From: Dysidea avara
Taxonomy: Eukaryota; Porifera; Demospongiae; Dictyoceratida; Dysideidae
DNA length: 64,000 nucleotides
Assembly: GCF_963678975.1 (NCBI RefSeq)
Contig: NC_089277.1
Coordinates: 22,289,440-22,353,439 of the forward strand
Reading direction: 5' to 3'
A program made the translations under genes and the position numbers. Position 1 is the first letter of the stretch, and each line of letters opens with the position of its first letter. This document shows, in pieces, positions 54,191 to 64,000 of the stretch. The notes under the pieces were generated by a model that saw only the letters and a program-made list of their open reading frames with translations, was not told the origin of the DNA and ran no database searches.

Positions 54191-54759
54191 TCTTTTGATC
54201 ATCTCCAACACTCTCCACAAGAATGTGGATGTTCCAAGTGGCAAATGAGATGGACTCAGAGCAAAGACTGTGCCCTGAAAATAAGTTAGACACTCTAATC
54301 ATACTAGTGCAAAAACACAAACACTCAACCTCAAGTAGCAAGCTTGAAGCAATTAAGTAAACTGCTTTAAAGAACTGAACTACTCCACACATTCTAAAAA
54401 GCAGCCGTCAGCATTCGCCAGCAACTTATGTTGCTGCCCAGGAACCACCACAAGGAGGTGCTGACATGGTGCACACGCGTGCACACGACACATCAGAATT
54501 TAATTGTCACTCTCATAAATTACTAATTTTCTTTAACAGTATTCATGCACAAATGCTAAACAGCATATGTAACAATTTGCACGGTTGCATTAGCTGAGAA
54601 ATCCAAGAATATAATGTATGATAGCAAAATTTCTGCATACTACACATAACGTAGCCAAATGACGTATGCTTTATCTACTACTGATAGTTATAAACAGATG
54701 CTGTAAATACTGTAGGTATACTTTGTTACCAGCAGATGTTCTCTTTGTTACACACTTAC

Positions 54760-55056
54760 CTTCACTAATTGATTTCAGTTTTTGCTCAATTTCATTTGCA
54801 AGTCCATCCAATTCAATGCTAGGCTGCCTCAAAGCTTGTATCAGCTGGTTCCATGATGCTGAGGGTTGTTTCTTAAGCCACAATTGAAACATTTGTGTAC
54901 AACATGTACTCGCATCCTTGGGATAGTTGCTCTGAATTTCATCCAACTTGCCACAGTCATCATCATCAAGGAGTTCAATTCCCAAATCATACCACTTTGA
55001 ACTGACAGACTTCTTAACTAATCTGTTAAGTAGTTTGAGGGTGGGACTATTCTTTC
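54760..55056 (-). CDS. DEATH-domain exon (upstream exon of the NMT-like gene)
   Basis: Acceptor GATTTTATAG at 55057 and donor GAAG|GTAAGTG at 54760/54759 bound 297 bases. The protein contains KNSPTLKLLNRLVKK, SKWYDLGIELLDDDD, QMFQLWLKKQPSASWNQLI and LDGLANEIEQKL: the six-helix pattern of a DEATH domain, with the W of helix 2 and the central L-x-x-W-L block. DEATH domains pair with other DEATH domains in immune and cell-death adaptors. The exon ends with one base and the exon at 34800 begins with two, giving an in-frame Gly. At least one earlier exon is needed, since it begins with a two-base overhang; I did not find it. Confidence 0.78.
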
Positions 55057-55144
55057 CTATAAAATCAATTTCACTGTAAATGCAATTATGAAAGCGAGAT
55101 GATTATTACCTATGATTTATATACAAATACATAACATTATCAAT

Positions 55145-55190
55145 TAAGGCACATGATAGTGTGTTGCGCGGCCAAAGAAAGACATGTAAA
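55145..55190. repeat. solo hairpin end of the composite repeat
   Basis: AAGGCACATGATAGTGTGTTGCGCGGCCAAAG-type text matches the 40706-40740 end (GACACACGGTAGTGTGTCGTGCGGCCCAAG) with a few changes. The rest of the element is not present here. Confidence 0.5.
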
Positions 55191-55560
55191 CTAGCATAGT
55201 TAGTCTAAGGCTATACAGCAGACAAATAATTCTGTACAGCATTCTTGCTTATAACCACTAGCTATATTGGTGATATACTGTATATTTTAACTGGCCTGAC
55301 CAGGATTGATTGACTAAAATTGGTCCAGCTGGAGCAACTTTTGACTCAGATCAAAAATTCGCACTAGTGGACACTCCCTCAGTAAATCCTGCTTACGATT
55401 ATGCCTAGCCATTTACATCTGGCAGTGTGATGAGAATTCTGAATGTTCAATTAGATTTTAACCAAATTGACTAAGCATGGTGACATGCATATGTACATGG
55501 GTTGAAATATATAACTAGGGCTTTTAGTGTATATAGTCCTACTGCTTAATTGTGTATTTA

Positions 55561-55790
55561 TGAAGTGGGGTTCCAGCAATAAAAAGTAGTGAAACGGGAG
55601 ATACAGTACGAATTATGGTAGCTATTATAACATAGCTGTATGTGGGAAGTTTGTATGCACCATAATAATTACTATTATATCTGTTCAATGCTAATGTAAT
55701 GATTTTCCCACACAGCTATGTTGTAACACCTAGCATCGTTCATTCACCCAGTTTTACAATGATTGGTTGACTTCCATTTTTGAACCCACA
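55561..55790. mobile_element. worn foldback element
   Basis: GAAGTGGGGTTCCAGCAATA..AAAAAGTAGTGAAACGGGAG at the left, a middle with CATAGCTGTATGTGGGAAG and its complement CCCACACAGCTATG. Related to the 51792 and 36896 elements, but the right end is decayed. Confidence 0.5.
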
Positions 55791-55950
55791 GCTGTTGGAG
55801 TGATTTCACCAATACAGTTTGTGACTACATTGCACATGCACAATGAATAGGCATTTGAGTAGTGAATTAAGTTTTATGAAAAGTAATTTCCAAAGGATAT
55901 ACACAATCATGGACAGCTAACCTGAAAATTACTTGTGTACAGCAGCTTTT

Positions 55951-56003
55951 CAGCACATTGGACTTTGAATCCAATGATCCGAGTTCAAATCTCGGTAGGA
56001 CCT
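55951..56003 (+). repeat. tRNA-Gln-like 3' part (tRNA-derived SINE or pseudogene)
   Basis: CAGCACATTGGACTTTGAAT followed by CCAATGATCCGAGTTCAAAT and CTCGGTAGGACCT matches the anticodon arm (anticodon TTG), T arm (GTTCAAATC) and 3' acceptor strand of an animal tRNA-Gln. The anticodon stem pairs (CATTGGA with TCCAATG). The 5' acceptor strand and D arm do not match, so this is not a working tRNA. It is followed directly by the foldback at 56019-56470. Confidence 0.7.
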
Positions 56004-56018
56004 CAAAAGCTCTAAGAC

Positions 56019-56470
56019 GCTCCCCGTGATTGCCACCACCTGCTACGCATACTAACAATGACTTTATTGAGTGGCTTAATATAACAATAAATTAAAAGTA
56101 ATATTGACTAAGTTCAGTTTGAAGCTGCCACTCTCACGAATCTTCTCTAAGACTGCCCTTCATGTGATCCACACTTCCGTATATTCTTGGATACTGATGT
56201 ACGGACTCAACACCTCACTCCTCCTTTTTGGCTGATCCCTTGGGAGAAGCGAAGCCACATGTGTGGAGTCTGGACGTCGGTATCCAAGAATATACGGAGG
56301 TGTGGATCACATGGAGGGCAGTCTTAGAGAAGATTCGTGAGAGTGGCAGCTTCAAACTGAACTTAGTCACTATTTCAATAAATTACTGTACTTTAATTTA
56401 TTGTTATATTAAGCCACTCAATAAAGTTATTGTTAGTACACGTAGCAGGTGGTGACAGTCATGGGGAACG
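56019..56470. mobile_element. ~450 bp foldback element with ~180 bp arms
   Basis: The left arm 56019-56194 (GCTCCCCGTGATTGCCACCA ... TATATTCTTGGATAC) pairs with 56280-56470 (GTATCCAAGAATATACGGAG ... GGTGACAGTCATGGGGAACG) around an 85 bp loop. Mismatches are few; the right arm has a ~15 bp extra piece. Only the left arm is joined to the tRNA-like segment. Confidence 0.85.
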
Positions 56471-56479
56471 CCTTTACAT

Positions 56480-58180
56480 CTTGCCACTGTTACTATGTAT
56501 CTGTAGATTTTTAAACTAGTGCAATTGAGTTTGTTAATTTATGTCCTGCTGAAGATTTTTGCAATAGAATTCATAGTAGAACTGTATACAATCGCCAGAA
56601 ATACATTAGTGATTATGCAGCTTGCATGGCAGCTTTTAATCTGTACATGCATATTCTAAAACAGCAAGACTACAAAAATTTGCTGTACTGCAGATATTTA
56701 AAAATTATGTGGCATATACCATATGCATGCACATACAGGAACATTGCAAAATCTTAGTCCCCAATATAAGTGACTTGTTCCATGAAATAAAACATTTTAA
56801 ATCTTGTGTGTGCATACAGCAAGTGCCGTGAAATTAACAGTACCATAGGGCATGACTGTATGAAGCAGTGCACAGTAGTTTAATAGTATCTCATACTCAG
56901 ACCACTTTTTCCTCTTGTTTTTACTTGTGAAGTGTAGATACTGTTTTCACCAAGCACGACAGCTGTAAGTTCACAATGTGTATAAGCTGTAGAATATTCC
57001 TAACTCTGACATGGGATATTAAACAAACACAGTAAATTTTAATCCAATGCTTTAAAGTAACTAACGGTCAGGGAGCCACAGCTGTGATTGTTCTATTAGA
57101 GTAATAACTTGACTGCTGTATTAGAGTATTTCAATGCTTTTAATACAGTGGGAGGCAACAGTAAAGTGTTTTTGTAGGTGTAATAGGTATAGCTAATGGA
57201 TGTTACAGTTGTATTCATGCTATTGAAATACAATCCATGGTATAATTATAGCTTTTTGCTATGATCAACTTTTTCCATATACATTAAATTATGTAAGTAT
57301 GTACTATGTATCTAGTTATAGTACGTATGTACAAGTTGACTGAGCTAAGCCCTGAGTTTTTTTCGAGAAATAACATTTCAACAAACCATATGATTAGTAG
57401 TGATAGTAAAGGTGTCAAGAGCAGTTTGGTTCCATTACAAGTTCAGGAAAGGGGCACAATTAACAGACAGTGCACTTTTGTGAAAATTTTGATTGACCAT
57501 AAATATTATGTCAGACATTTGAATAAAAATATTTCTATTGGGTCAAATAGTACTACAAATGAAGCCAAATTTCAAGAACTTGTGTAATTACATGCATGGC
57601 CGGGTTATTAAATGCTTATGAGCTCAGCCCAACGCATACATACTACAGAGATGTTAGAACCACTTTCACAAAAATAATGTCTATGGAGTAAGAATCTCAT
57701 CTTAGACTATGAGAATTACATACGTATGTAGCACAACCATGTCTACCAAAACAAATTACCATGCACATGTCAACTCCCTGCCTCAGATTTAATGTTTCAT
57801 TATAAGGGATGATACTCTGCATGACAGCATGCGCACATGCATGGACAACTATACTCTATCAACATGAGGTGACATAGTAATTGCAGGGGAACAATGAACT
57901 AACAGCTAGTTATTCCAACAACATAATATTTGTGCATATACAAAACAATGCTTTTGTGACATGATTTTACGCACTTGCTGTCATCAGACACTACAAACCC
58001 ACAAATACATTCACCCACACATTTGTAGTATATACGTATTTTGTTTCATTTAAACACATTACTAGGCTACAAATCCAGGCTATTCCACTACATGTATCCT
58101 ATGTATCAAACATAATCTACATGTGGTTTCAGTATATGATCAAAGAGGTAATGTACAATAATTTCTTCATGTTAATACAA
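56480..58180. other. unassigned DNA
   Basis: AT-rich. The dispersed TTCTATTAGAGTA..GACTGCTGTATTAGAGTA motif occurs at about 57090-57127. The 93-codon frame 57306-57587 has a protein-like look but no family or splice support, so I do not call it. Confidence 0.4.
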
Positions 58181-58184
58181 CAAG

Positions 58185-58420
58185 ACACAAGATATTGTGT
58201 TATACAGCCCAGTGCGGGTGCACGACAGACAAGTGTGTATTTTACAGGAATCAAGAAAGTGCCATTTTCACACATGTAACTCAATAATGCCTGAATGGAA
58301 ACAAATCATTTTTGCTGCGGAAACTCCCTTGGGGTGGGGTACCTCCTGTGTCTCAAATTTGAACTAGAAAATTATGGAGCTACATTTTTATCCATAACTT
58401 GTGCTAACCTGCAAAAAGAG
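58185..58420 (+). repeat. diverged remnant of the composite-repeat tail
   Basis: ACAAGACACAAGATATTGTG, then CAGCCCAGTGCGGGTGCACG and later GAAAGTGCCATTTTC, CTCCTGTGTCTCAAATTTGA follow the same order as 40706-40890 (hairpin, GTGCGGCCC, GCAATTTTC, CTCCACATTCCAAATTTGAG). An old, unattached copy of the tail end. Confidence 0.45.
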
Positions 58421-58429
58421 AACACCTAC

Positions 58430-59045
58430 TAAGGTACATATGCTTCGAATTATAACAAAACCATCTAGGTATGAGCATATCTCACGAAATAACTATGGAC
58501 AAACTGATTACAATATGTGACTTGCTAAGCAAACACCTGACTTGTTTGCATTTTCCTCGAACCTCATTTTATGACATTTTGTTGTCTAGAGGGAAGAATC
58601 AATGGGATGTTAAAGTTTCAGCCTTATCTGGTAAGTGCTTTCAGAGTTATAACAATAGGCAACAAGAACAGCAATAAAATCTATTCTACAGTGTTCATAC
58701 AGGGAAAAAGTTACAGACACTTATTTAATCAATCATAAGTCTCAAGTGCAACAAGCTACAGAGTTGGGAGTTGTATCATTCTATTTACCATGAACTGGGG
58801 CATTCATCATAGTTTTTGGCCTAAATACACCCATGCTATTAAGCAAGAAGGTTGTTCAAGCTTACAAATGGTGATGATAAAATTATGTTTTACCACAACA
58901 TAACAAAACACGCATAACCATGTAACTCATGTTTGCTTCGTGGTACAGAAACGAAACAAAATTACTTTCCATGAAGAGGCGAATCCATTGGTATATCAAC
59001 TCAAGTTTTTCCTTCACTGTTTACTGAAGCAATTATAAAACATGC
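58430..59045. other. unassigned DNA
   Basis: The frame 58471-58677 has wording similar to text near 35150-35200 (ACTGATTACAATATGTGACT vs CAAATTCACAACCATATGTG), so it is probably repeat-derived. No gene. Confidence 0.35.
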
Positions 59046-59048
59046 ATA

Positions 59049-59280
59049 CAGTGGAACCTCAGCTATACGGACCCCACTTATCTGGATTCTCGGTTAACCA
59101 AACTACAAAAACGACTGCTCTATTAGAGTAGTGACTGTTCTATTAAGGTAGATGAAAATTTTCTTTATGCTATTTTAAGGTTATTTATATACAGTTTCAG
59201 AGATATGGACTTTTCAGACTTATGGACCACCCCTGGTCCCACGGGATTTGGGTAAAACTATTCATGTACTGTAGCACGAG
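59049..59280. mobile_element. possible pogo/Tc1-like miniature element
   Basis: CAGTGGAACCTCAGCTATAC preceded by TA is a typical left end of such elements. The right end is decayed (GGTAAAACTATTCATGTACT near 59250). A pair of the CTCTATTAGAGTA motif lies inside at 59114-59150. Confidence 0.4.
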
Positions 59281-59289
59281 TTTTTTTAC

Positions 59290-60105
59290 CCAATATATTT
59301 CAATGGCATTTATCTCAAAAACAAAATCATGCAAACAAGTCAAGTTTCCGTTCGCGGACACCTACATATAATTTCCCAAACAAGACAGTATAAAAAGCAG
59401 TCTGGGCATGAGACTAGTTTAATAGTATGATGCAACAAAAGAGAAATTTTCACGTTATTAATGCTGACAGCAAAATTTTAGCCTTGAACTATTTATAACT
59501 ACCACTATACACAGCATTCGGAGTTGGTTGCAAATCCACAAAAAAAATATTATTACATTGCTCAACATCAAAAATATTACCCCTTGAAATTAAGCTATAC
59601 ACGGTATTGTACTTGGTGCCGTGCTAATGTATAGTAAAGCTTTCAAAAATAAAACCCAACTTCTTTTGCTTGTATCTTTTCACAGGAACCACCGATTGAA
59701 GCACTAAAACGATTCTAAAGGATAGCACAATATTTGCCATGACAAAGAATTCTATTTTGGTTGGAAGTCCCCCACTTATAGGTGTCTAAAAAGGGTCAGC
59801 TGCACCAGGCACTGCAAATATCAGCAGCAACAGTATTGCTTGTCTTTACATCAGACTTCTCCTCCTCACAATTTTATTTTATTTCAAAAGACAAAGCAGG
59901 TCATACTAGCTGAAATATTAATCAACTCTTTGACCCCAGAGTGTTTACCAATAATAGTGAAAGGAGTTTTATGGTGCAACCATCTTATGGAAGTGTTATG
60001 CACCTATCATTTGTAACCCCCAGTACAGGCTAAGTAGGGGGATTATAGGGGAGTTCCGAACAAATTTGCCCCAGTAGTGGGGCTTTTGACTCCGAACTTT
60101 AATTT
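59290..60105. other. unassigned DNA
   Basis: No open frames of note; short low-complexity runs only. Confidence 0.35.
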
Positions 60106-60110
60106 TATAA

Positions 60111-60575
60111 ATGAGTACAGGCTTGTGTGCAGGCCACAGCCCACACTAGTCTAACGTTGCCGCCCCTTCGCAAAGGAAGGGTCTGGTCACTCTAGCATTC
60201 AAAATTTGTAGCCGTGTTACAGAAAACAGGTAACATCAATCAGATCGCGTTGTTGTTAATATAATTTTTTTTTGTGACATTTCTTTTGAAGTTACCATAG
60301 ATACCATAGATTTACATAAATGTATGGAAGGGCTTGTAACAAAGTTTTGTTGAAGATGCAATAAGGATTGAGGCAAATGGGTATGTTAACAGCTGCTTGT
60401 TCTATTTCAAGAACTACTTACTTCTTAGTTGTTGGACTTGCCATTCCTGCTGCCATTAAAGTGATGTCATTGCTTAATCACTCCATTGTTACAATCCTGT
60501 AATGCTAAAGTGACCAGACCCTTCTTCTATGTAAAGGGGCGGGTGCCGCCAGATGCATGCTTGTACACGTAAAGT
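60111..60575. mobile_element. ~460 bp inverted-repeat element
   Basis: The left arm TGCCGCCCCTTCGCAAAGGA..GGGTCTGGTCACTCTAGCAT (60160-60202) pairs with ATGCTAAAGTGACCAGACCC..AAAGGGGCGGGTGCCGCC (60500-60551). GTACAGGCTTGTG and TGCATGCTTGTACACG extend the symmetry outward. No coding region and no clear target duplication. Confidence 0.65.
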
Positions 60576-60579
60576 GAAT

Positions 60580-61680
60580 TGCTAGTAAATTTTGGTGGGG
60601 ATTTGGTACAGGATTAGACAACTGGCTACGTCCCGGCTTTTACTTTGCAAATTGTCAATCCCCAACAAAAATTTGGATTTCCATGCGGGCGGGAGGACAT
60701 TTTTCAATATTCATTATTAAAGAAAATACTCCAAATCAAGCTGACTATATTACTTTTATGAGCAGTATTTACTAATCGTAATATATTGTATTTATACTCA
60801 AATTTTTGTGAGTTTTACAATTATTGCTATATATACATAAGCTGTCTGTCATTATAAAGGTTAGTTGTAATATGGTGCGTGGGCGGATCAAAGGCTGCCA
60901 CCAGTGTTACAAATCAGTTGTATACCAGTTTACAAATGATTGTAGCATGGCTAAGGACCACCTTTAGGCTACAGAGTCTGACCACTAATTAGTTCAAAGG
61001 TATCAAAGAAACCACACAGCACACCACCACAGTTGCAATCAATCTATAGCTGATGAAATTAACTTCACAGCGGTGGCCATACAATGTCTCTCCACAATGA
61101 ATAACCACGTTGCACTAAACCATGACCACCTAAGCGCGGATAGTGAAGCAGAACAGTTGCTAGGCATCAATACATTTAATAAACATTCTTTCGTGTGCAC
61201 CAGCTTCCAATGTGTTGCTTAGCTATATAGAGAGATACACTCCACAAAACACTAAGCCGCAATAACTAATACTACTTATATTACAAAAGCTTACGCTAGG
61301 TACCACACACCATCAGGTACTGATAATTATTAGTTAACTTCCCGTTATTTATGATTTGTAACCACTAAATGAGTTGATCAGTCAGTAACATGGCTACACT
61401 TGACAAAACAGGAAGATTGCTAATCAATGACTAATACTTTCTTAAATTATTACTTACACTTATCACAAACAGGGCACGCACATTAACTTTGATATACACC
61501 CACCATGTACCAATATTTATTTCTGGTTATGTATGATTGGTAAAACTAAAATGGTTAAGTTGATTAGTACAAAGCAACCACAATTATACATAAACAAAGT
61601 AAAAAGTTTTACTGTTACAGTAGAGCGCCTACAATCATCAAAAATGTTACAGTTGTACAGTAGAAAATTACAACATTTGC
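60580..61680. other. unassigned DNA
   Basis: AT-rich intergenic or intronic sequence. No gene or repeat with defined ends was recognised. Confidence 0.35.
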
Positions 61681-61681
61681 T

Positions 61682-63472
61682 TTACTGGTCCTTGAAGAAG
61701 TCGTCAATGTCTATATCAGCTGCCAGTTCTTCAATCATAGCTTTAGTACCTGTGTCAATAAACCTTTTGTTAGCATTGAAAGCAGCTGAACTAGAATTGT
61801 CAACTTCAATATGAATAACAGAGTTATTAAATGAGCAAGAAGCAAATAATTGGCTTGGAGTCAATGAAGCAACACCTTGGTTAGGAATAAATGGAGCTAT
61901 AACTTGCTAGGAAGTGATGGAGTGACAACTTGGCATGTAGAGGCAACAAAACTTTGAGGTACTGGAGTTTTTACACAAGCTATTTCTCTTTGATTTCATT
62001 GCTGTTCCATTGGAGGAGCTAATATTCTTGATGATTCTAAGATTTGCTCTGCTGTTGGCCTTTCATAAGCACACAATGCAGCCGGTGATCGATGGCCAGA
62101 TCTATCCTGTATCATTTTCTTTTTTATACAGAGATGTAACTCCTGTAGAACGTAGACTGTGGTTTGTTTTTCTACCATCGACCTGAGCTGCTTTGCACAT
62201 CTGTTTTACAATAGCTGATAATTTATTTTTTCCAACTGGTTGATCAGCAGAAAATCATGGCATATTAGGATCTGCTGGGACTTCTGGTAGAGGTCACCAA
62301 TAAAAAATACCATCGTGATTAGCTTTTGAACTCTCTGGAAGTTTTTCACAGTATTTATCTAGGATATACACATGATCGCGATAGCCAGCATCTGCATTTT
62401 GATACTGATATACAATCTTGTTGTCTAGATGAAACTGTCGAAACCCACCAGCACGATTCTTTGATCTATGCTCTGTGTATGTGTAACGTACAACAACTTT
62501 TTCTGCACTATAACTTCTTCACGCTTAATCTGAGATAGTTTAAGGCTTCTGTGTTCTTCACCACCTAGCAGACAAAAATTTTTGCCATTGTAATAATAAA
62601 AGACACAGTTAAATAACCTACTGGGAGTGTCCACATTCAACACCCCACTCTCCCAAAGCCTACGCTCATCTTCTTCGTCCACAGTTTCAGTTTTTTTAAC
62701 TACAGTACCCACTCCTTTCCGGTACAACCTTCAAAATTCATGATCACAAACATTTCGAAAGCCTTCAAATTGAGGATCTGAATTTAGATTAACAGCTTTA
62801 GCAGCTGATTTGTGCAGACGAATCTCCCGCTGGAGCCCAACCATCAGTAAATACAGTGTCTTGGGAGTATATTCGCCTCCATCTCTTTTCCTAGTTTCTT
62901 TCACAAATGCGCAAAGCCATTGTGATAGCTCACTAGCATTATCAGTAAATAGAATTTCTTTATAAGACTTACTAGTTTCGACGCTAGTATTCTTTTGTCT
63001 AGCTTGGACCCACTCAGAAAAGTTCTTAACAGCCCATTTATTGTTTGCCACAGTGTTCTTCGGTTGAAATGGTTTTGTAGCTTCCTGTAAGTCAGCATCA
63101 TTAATCCACCTCGCGATCCACGAGAGGTTCTTTATTCCTCTTGTTCTTACTGAGTGAAAGACTCTTCTTCTTTTCTTGGTCCATTTCACTGCTTACCAGT
63201 CCAAGGACACAACTTTCCTCACAATTTTCTTTATCACCAATGAAGCGCTCTTGTTGCATAGTGCGTGCTACACAAGACGCTACTTCTTTACCAAATACAG
63301 GCATCTCAATGGTTGGCACTGACATTGACTTCAGGTCTGGATAACAGTCACACCATCCTGGAGGAGCAAAGCAGGGAAGATGGTTAGCAGGACGCTTTCC
63401 TGAGTTCTCTACGCCGATGGTAATAATAGACTTGCTGACAATTGGCTCTTTCACCGACCTCATAACACACAC
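61682..63472 (-). pseudogene. broken DUF3504 / Crypton-like tyrosine recombinase-derived gene
   Basis: The minus strand gives, in order: an N-terminal Lys/Ser-rich part (63472-63110); a SAM-like core-binding part (63110-62731; KNTVANNKWAVKNFSEWVQA, LCAFVKETRKRDGGEYTPKT, YLLMVGLQREI); then GVGTVVKKTETVDEEDERRL, FCLLGGEEHRSLKL, a shifted EHRSKNRAGG, KTNHSLRST (the HxxR-type box), DRSGHRSPAAL, and CAYERPTAEQ with the expected catalytic-type Tyr. The tail to 61682 ends FFKDQ. Lesions: stop at 62731-62733, frameshift near 62470, stops at 62294-62296 and 62255-62257, frameshift near 62110, frame change near 63110. By family knowledge these proteins derive from Crypton transposons. This copy cannot be functional as one protein. 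Confidence 0.75.
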
Positions 63473-63627
63473 ACTAAACGATTATAGTGTAACTGTGGTA
63501 GCTATCTACCCTAGAAACAGTACTACACTGCACAAAACAAGGTTAAACTATAAACTGAAAAGTTGGCGCTGGTTACCTACTGCTGGGCGCCTTTGGTCCG
63601 CGCACATACCATACCACAAATCAGTTA

Positions 63628-63742
63628 GAACACACCCATTCAGTTTGTATCTGATTCGTAAACACTCCACCCTCGGGCCTGCAGCCCTTGGGTGTTGTGT
63701 TTATAAATCAGATACAAACCTCATGGGTGTGTTACAACTATT
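63628..63742. repeat. ~115 bp foldback hairpin
   Basis: AACACACCCATTCAGTTTGT..ATCTGATTCGTAAACAC pairs with GTGTTTATAAATCAGATACA..AACCTCATGGGTGTGTT around a ~30 bp loop containing CCTCGGGCCTGCAGCCCTTG. It lies just upstream of the recombinase-like pseudogene and may be one terminus of that transposon. Confidence 0.7.
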
Positions 63743-63759
63743 ACCTAAAGCCCTTTAAG

Positions 63760-64000
63760 AACTAGTGCTTACATTTTGTCACCGTTTCTGAAATGCAAGT
63801 GAGATTTGCTGTGCTGTTCAATGATAGCCAGCCTTCTTAGCATCAAAATAAAAGTGCTCATGATTGATAACAACAATAATGAAATTGGAGGCGGGCGGGG
63901 ATGAGAAACAATTGATCAAGTTTAGCTGGCCTTACTGAGGCTGCCACATTGCCATCGTGTAAAAATTTTTTTTTACCTTAACTCTTGATGTTTTGTTTTG
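63760..64000. other. unassigned end of window
   Basis: Contains a short G-rich GGAGGCGGGCGGGGATGAG stretch near 63888 and poly-T near 63966. No gene. Confidence 0.3.

Noticed and set aside
55951..56003. Functional tRNA-Gln
   Set aside because: The 5' acceptor strand and D arm are absent, so the cloverleaf cannot form.
57306..57587. 93-codon frame as a gene
   Set aside because: Protein-like at a glance, but no recognised motif, splice signal or neighbour supports it.

Overview
This window looks like nuclear DNA of an early-branching animal, most likely a demosponge. It is AT-rich and intron-bearing. It is packed with foldback and inverted-repeat elements, non-LTR fragments and minisatellite arrays, and it carries a DEATH-domain exon of a type I associate with sponge genes. 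The species is not identified; the assignment rests on family knowledge and overall style, not on a search.

Only a few host genes can be supported. (1) On the plus strand, 1400-5854 holds the last four exons of a DPY19L-type C-mannosyltransferase; its terminal exon has a second intact copy at 30041-30364. (2) On the plus strand, 9122-9176 plus 14623-15386 form a two-exon gene for a secreted/membrane protein with a cysteine-rich ectodomain and a TM2-like pair of membrane hairpins; its 5.4 kb intron is full of repeats. (3) On the minus strand, a DEATH-domain exon (54760-55056) is phase-compatible with a large last exon (33086-34800). That last exon joins a central domain seen in sponge/cnidarian proteins to a reduced N-myristoyltransferase-like domain. 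The ~20 kb intron between them holds most of the mobile DNA of the window. (4) A possible signal-peptide exon and a small open frame lie divergently near 18.1-18.8 kb. A broken tyrosine-recombinase-type (DUF3504/Crypton-like) gene lies at 61.7-63.5 kb.

The rest is mobile DNA. The most striking is a composite repeat family: a ~320 bp palindrome, a ~230 bp spacer, a long array of ~31 bp monomers, a ~750 bp tail and a terminal 7 bp stem hairpin. One large copy is at 19769-24310 (plus) and one at about 40706-51710 (minus), so the two are inverted relative to each other. Smaller, older copies are at 6.0-7.4 kb and 30.5-31.2 kb. The minus copy was split by a very young BEL/Pao LTR retrotransposon (44595-50350; identical 130 bp LTRs, 5 bp target duplication AGAGA, one frameshift in the RNase H region). 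Several hAT-type (8 bp target duplications) and TA-flanked miniature elements, foldback elements and three kinds of LINE fragment fill the gaps.

Region by region: 0-8 kb DPY19L 3' end, two miniature elements, first copy of a ~3 kb segmental duplication; 9-15.4 kb TM2-like gene; 15.4-19.3 kb mostly unassigned, with a foldback element and the divergent frames; 19.8-24.3 kb composite repeat; 24.6-31.4 kb miniature elements and second duplication copy; 33-34.8 kb NMT-like exon; 35-40 kb repeats and LINE pieces; 40.7-51.7 kb inverted composite repeat with BEL; 51.8-54.2 kb nested LINE pieces and (CA)n; 54.8-55.1 kb DEATH exon; 55-61 kb foldbacks; 61.7-63.7 kb recombinase-like pseudogene.
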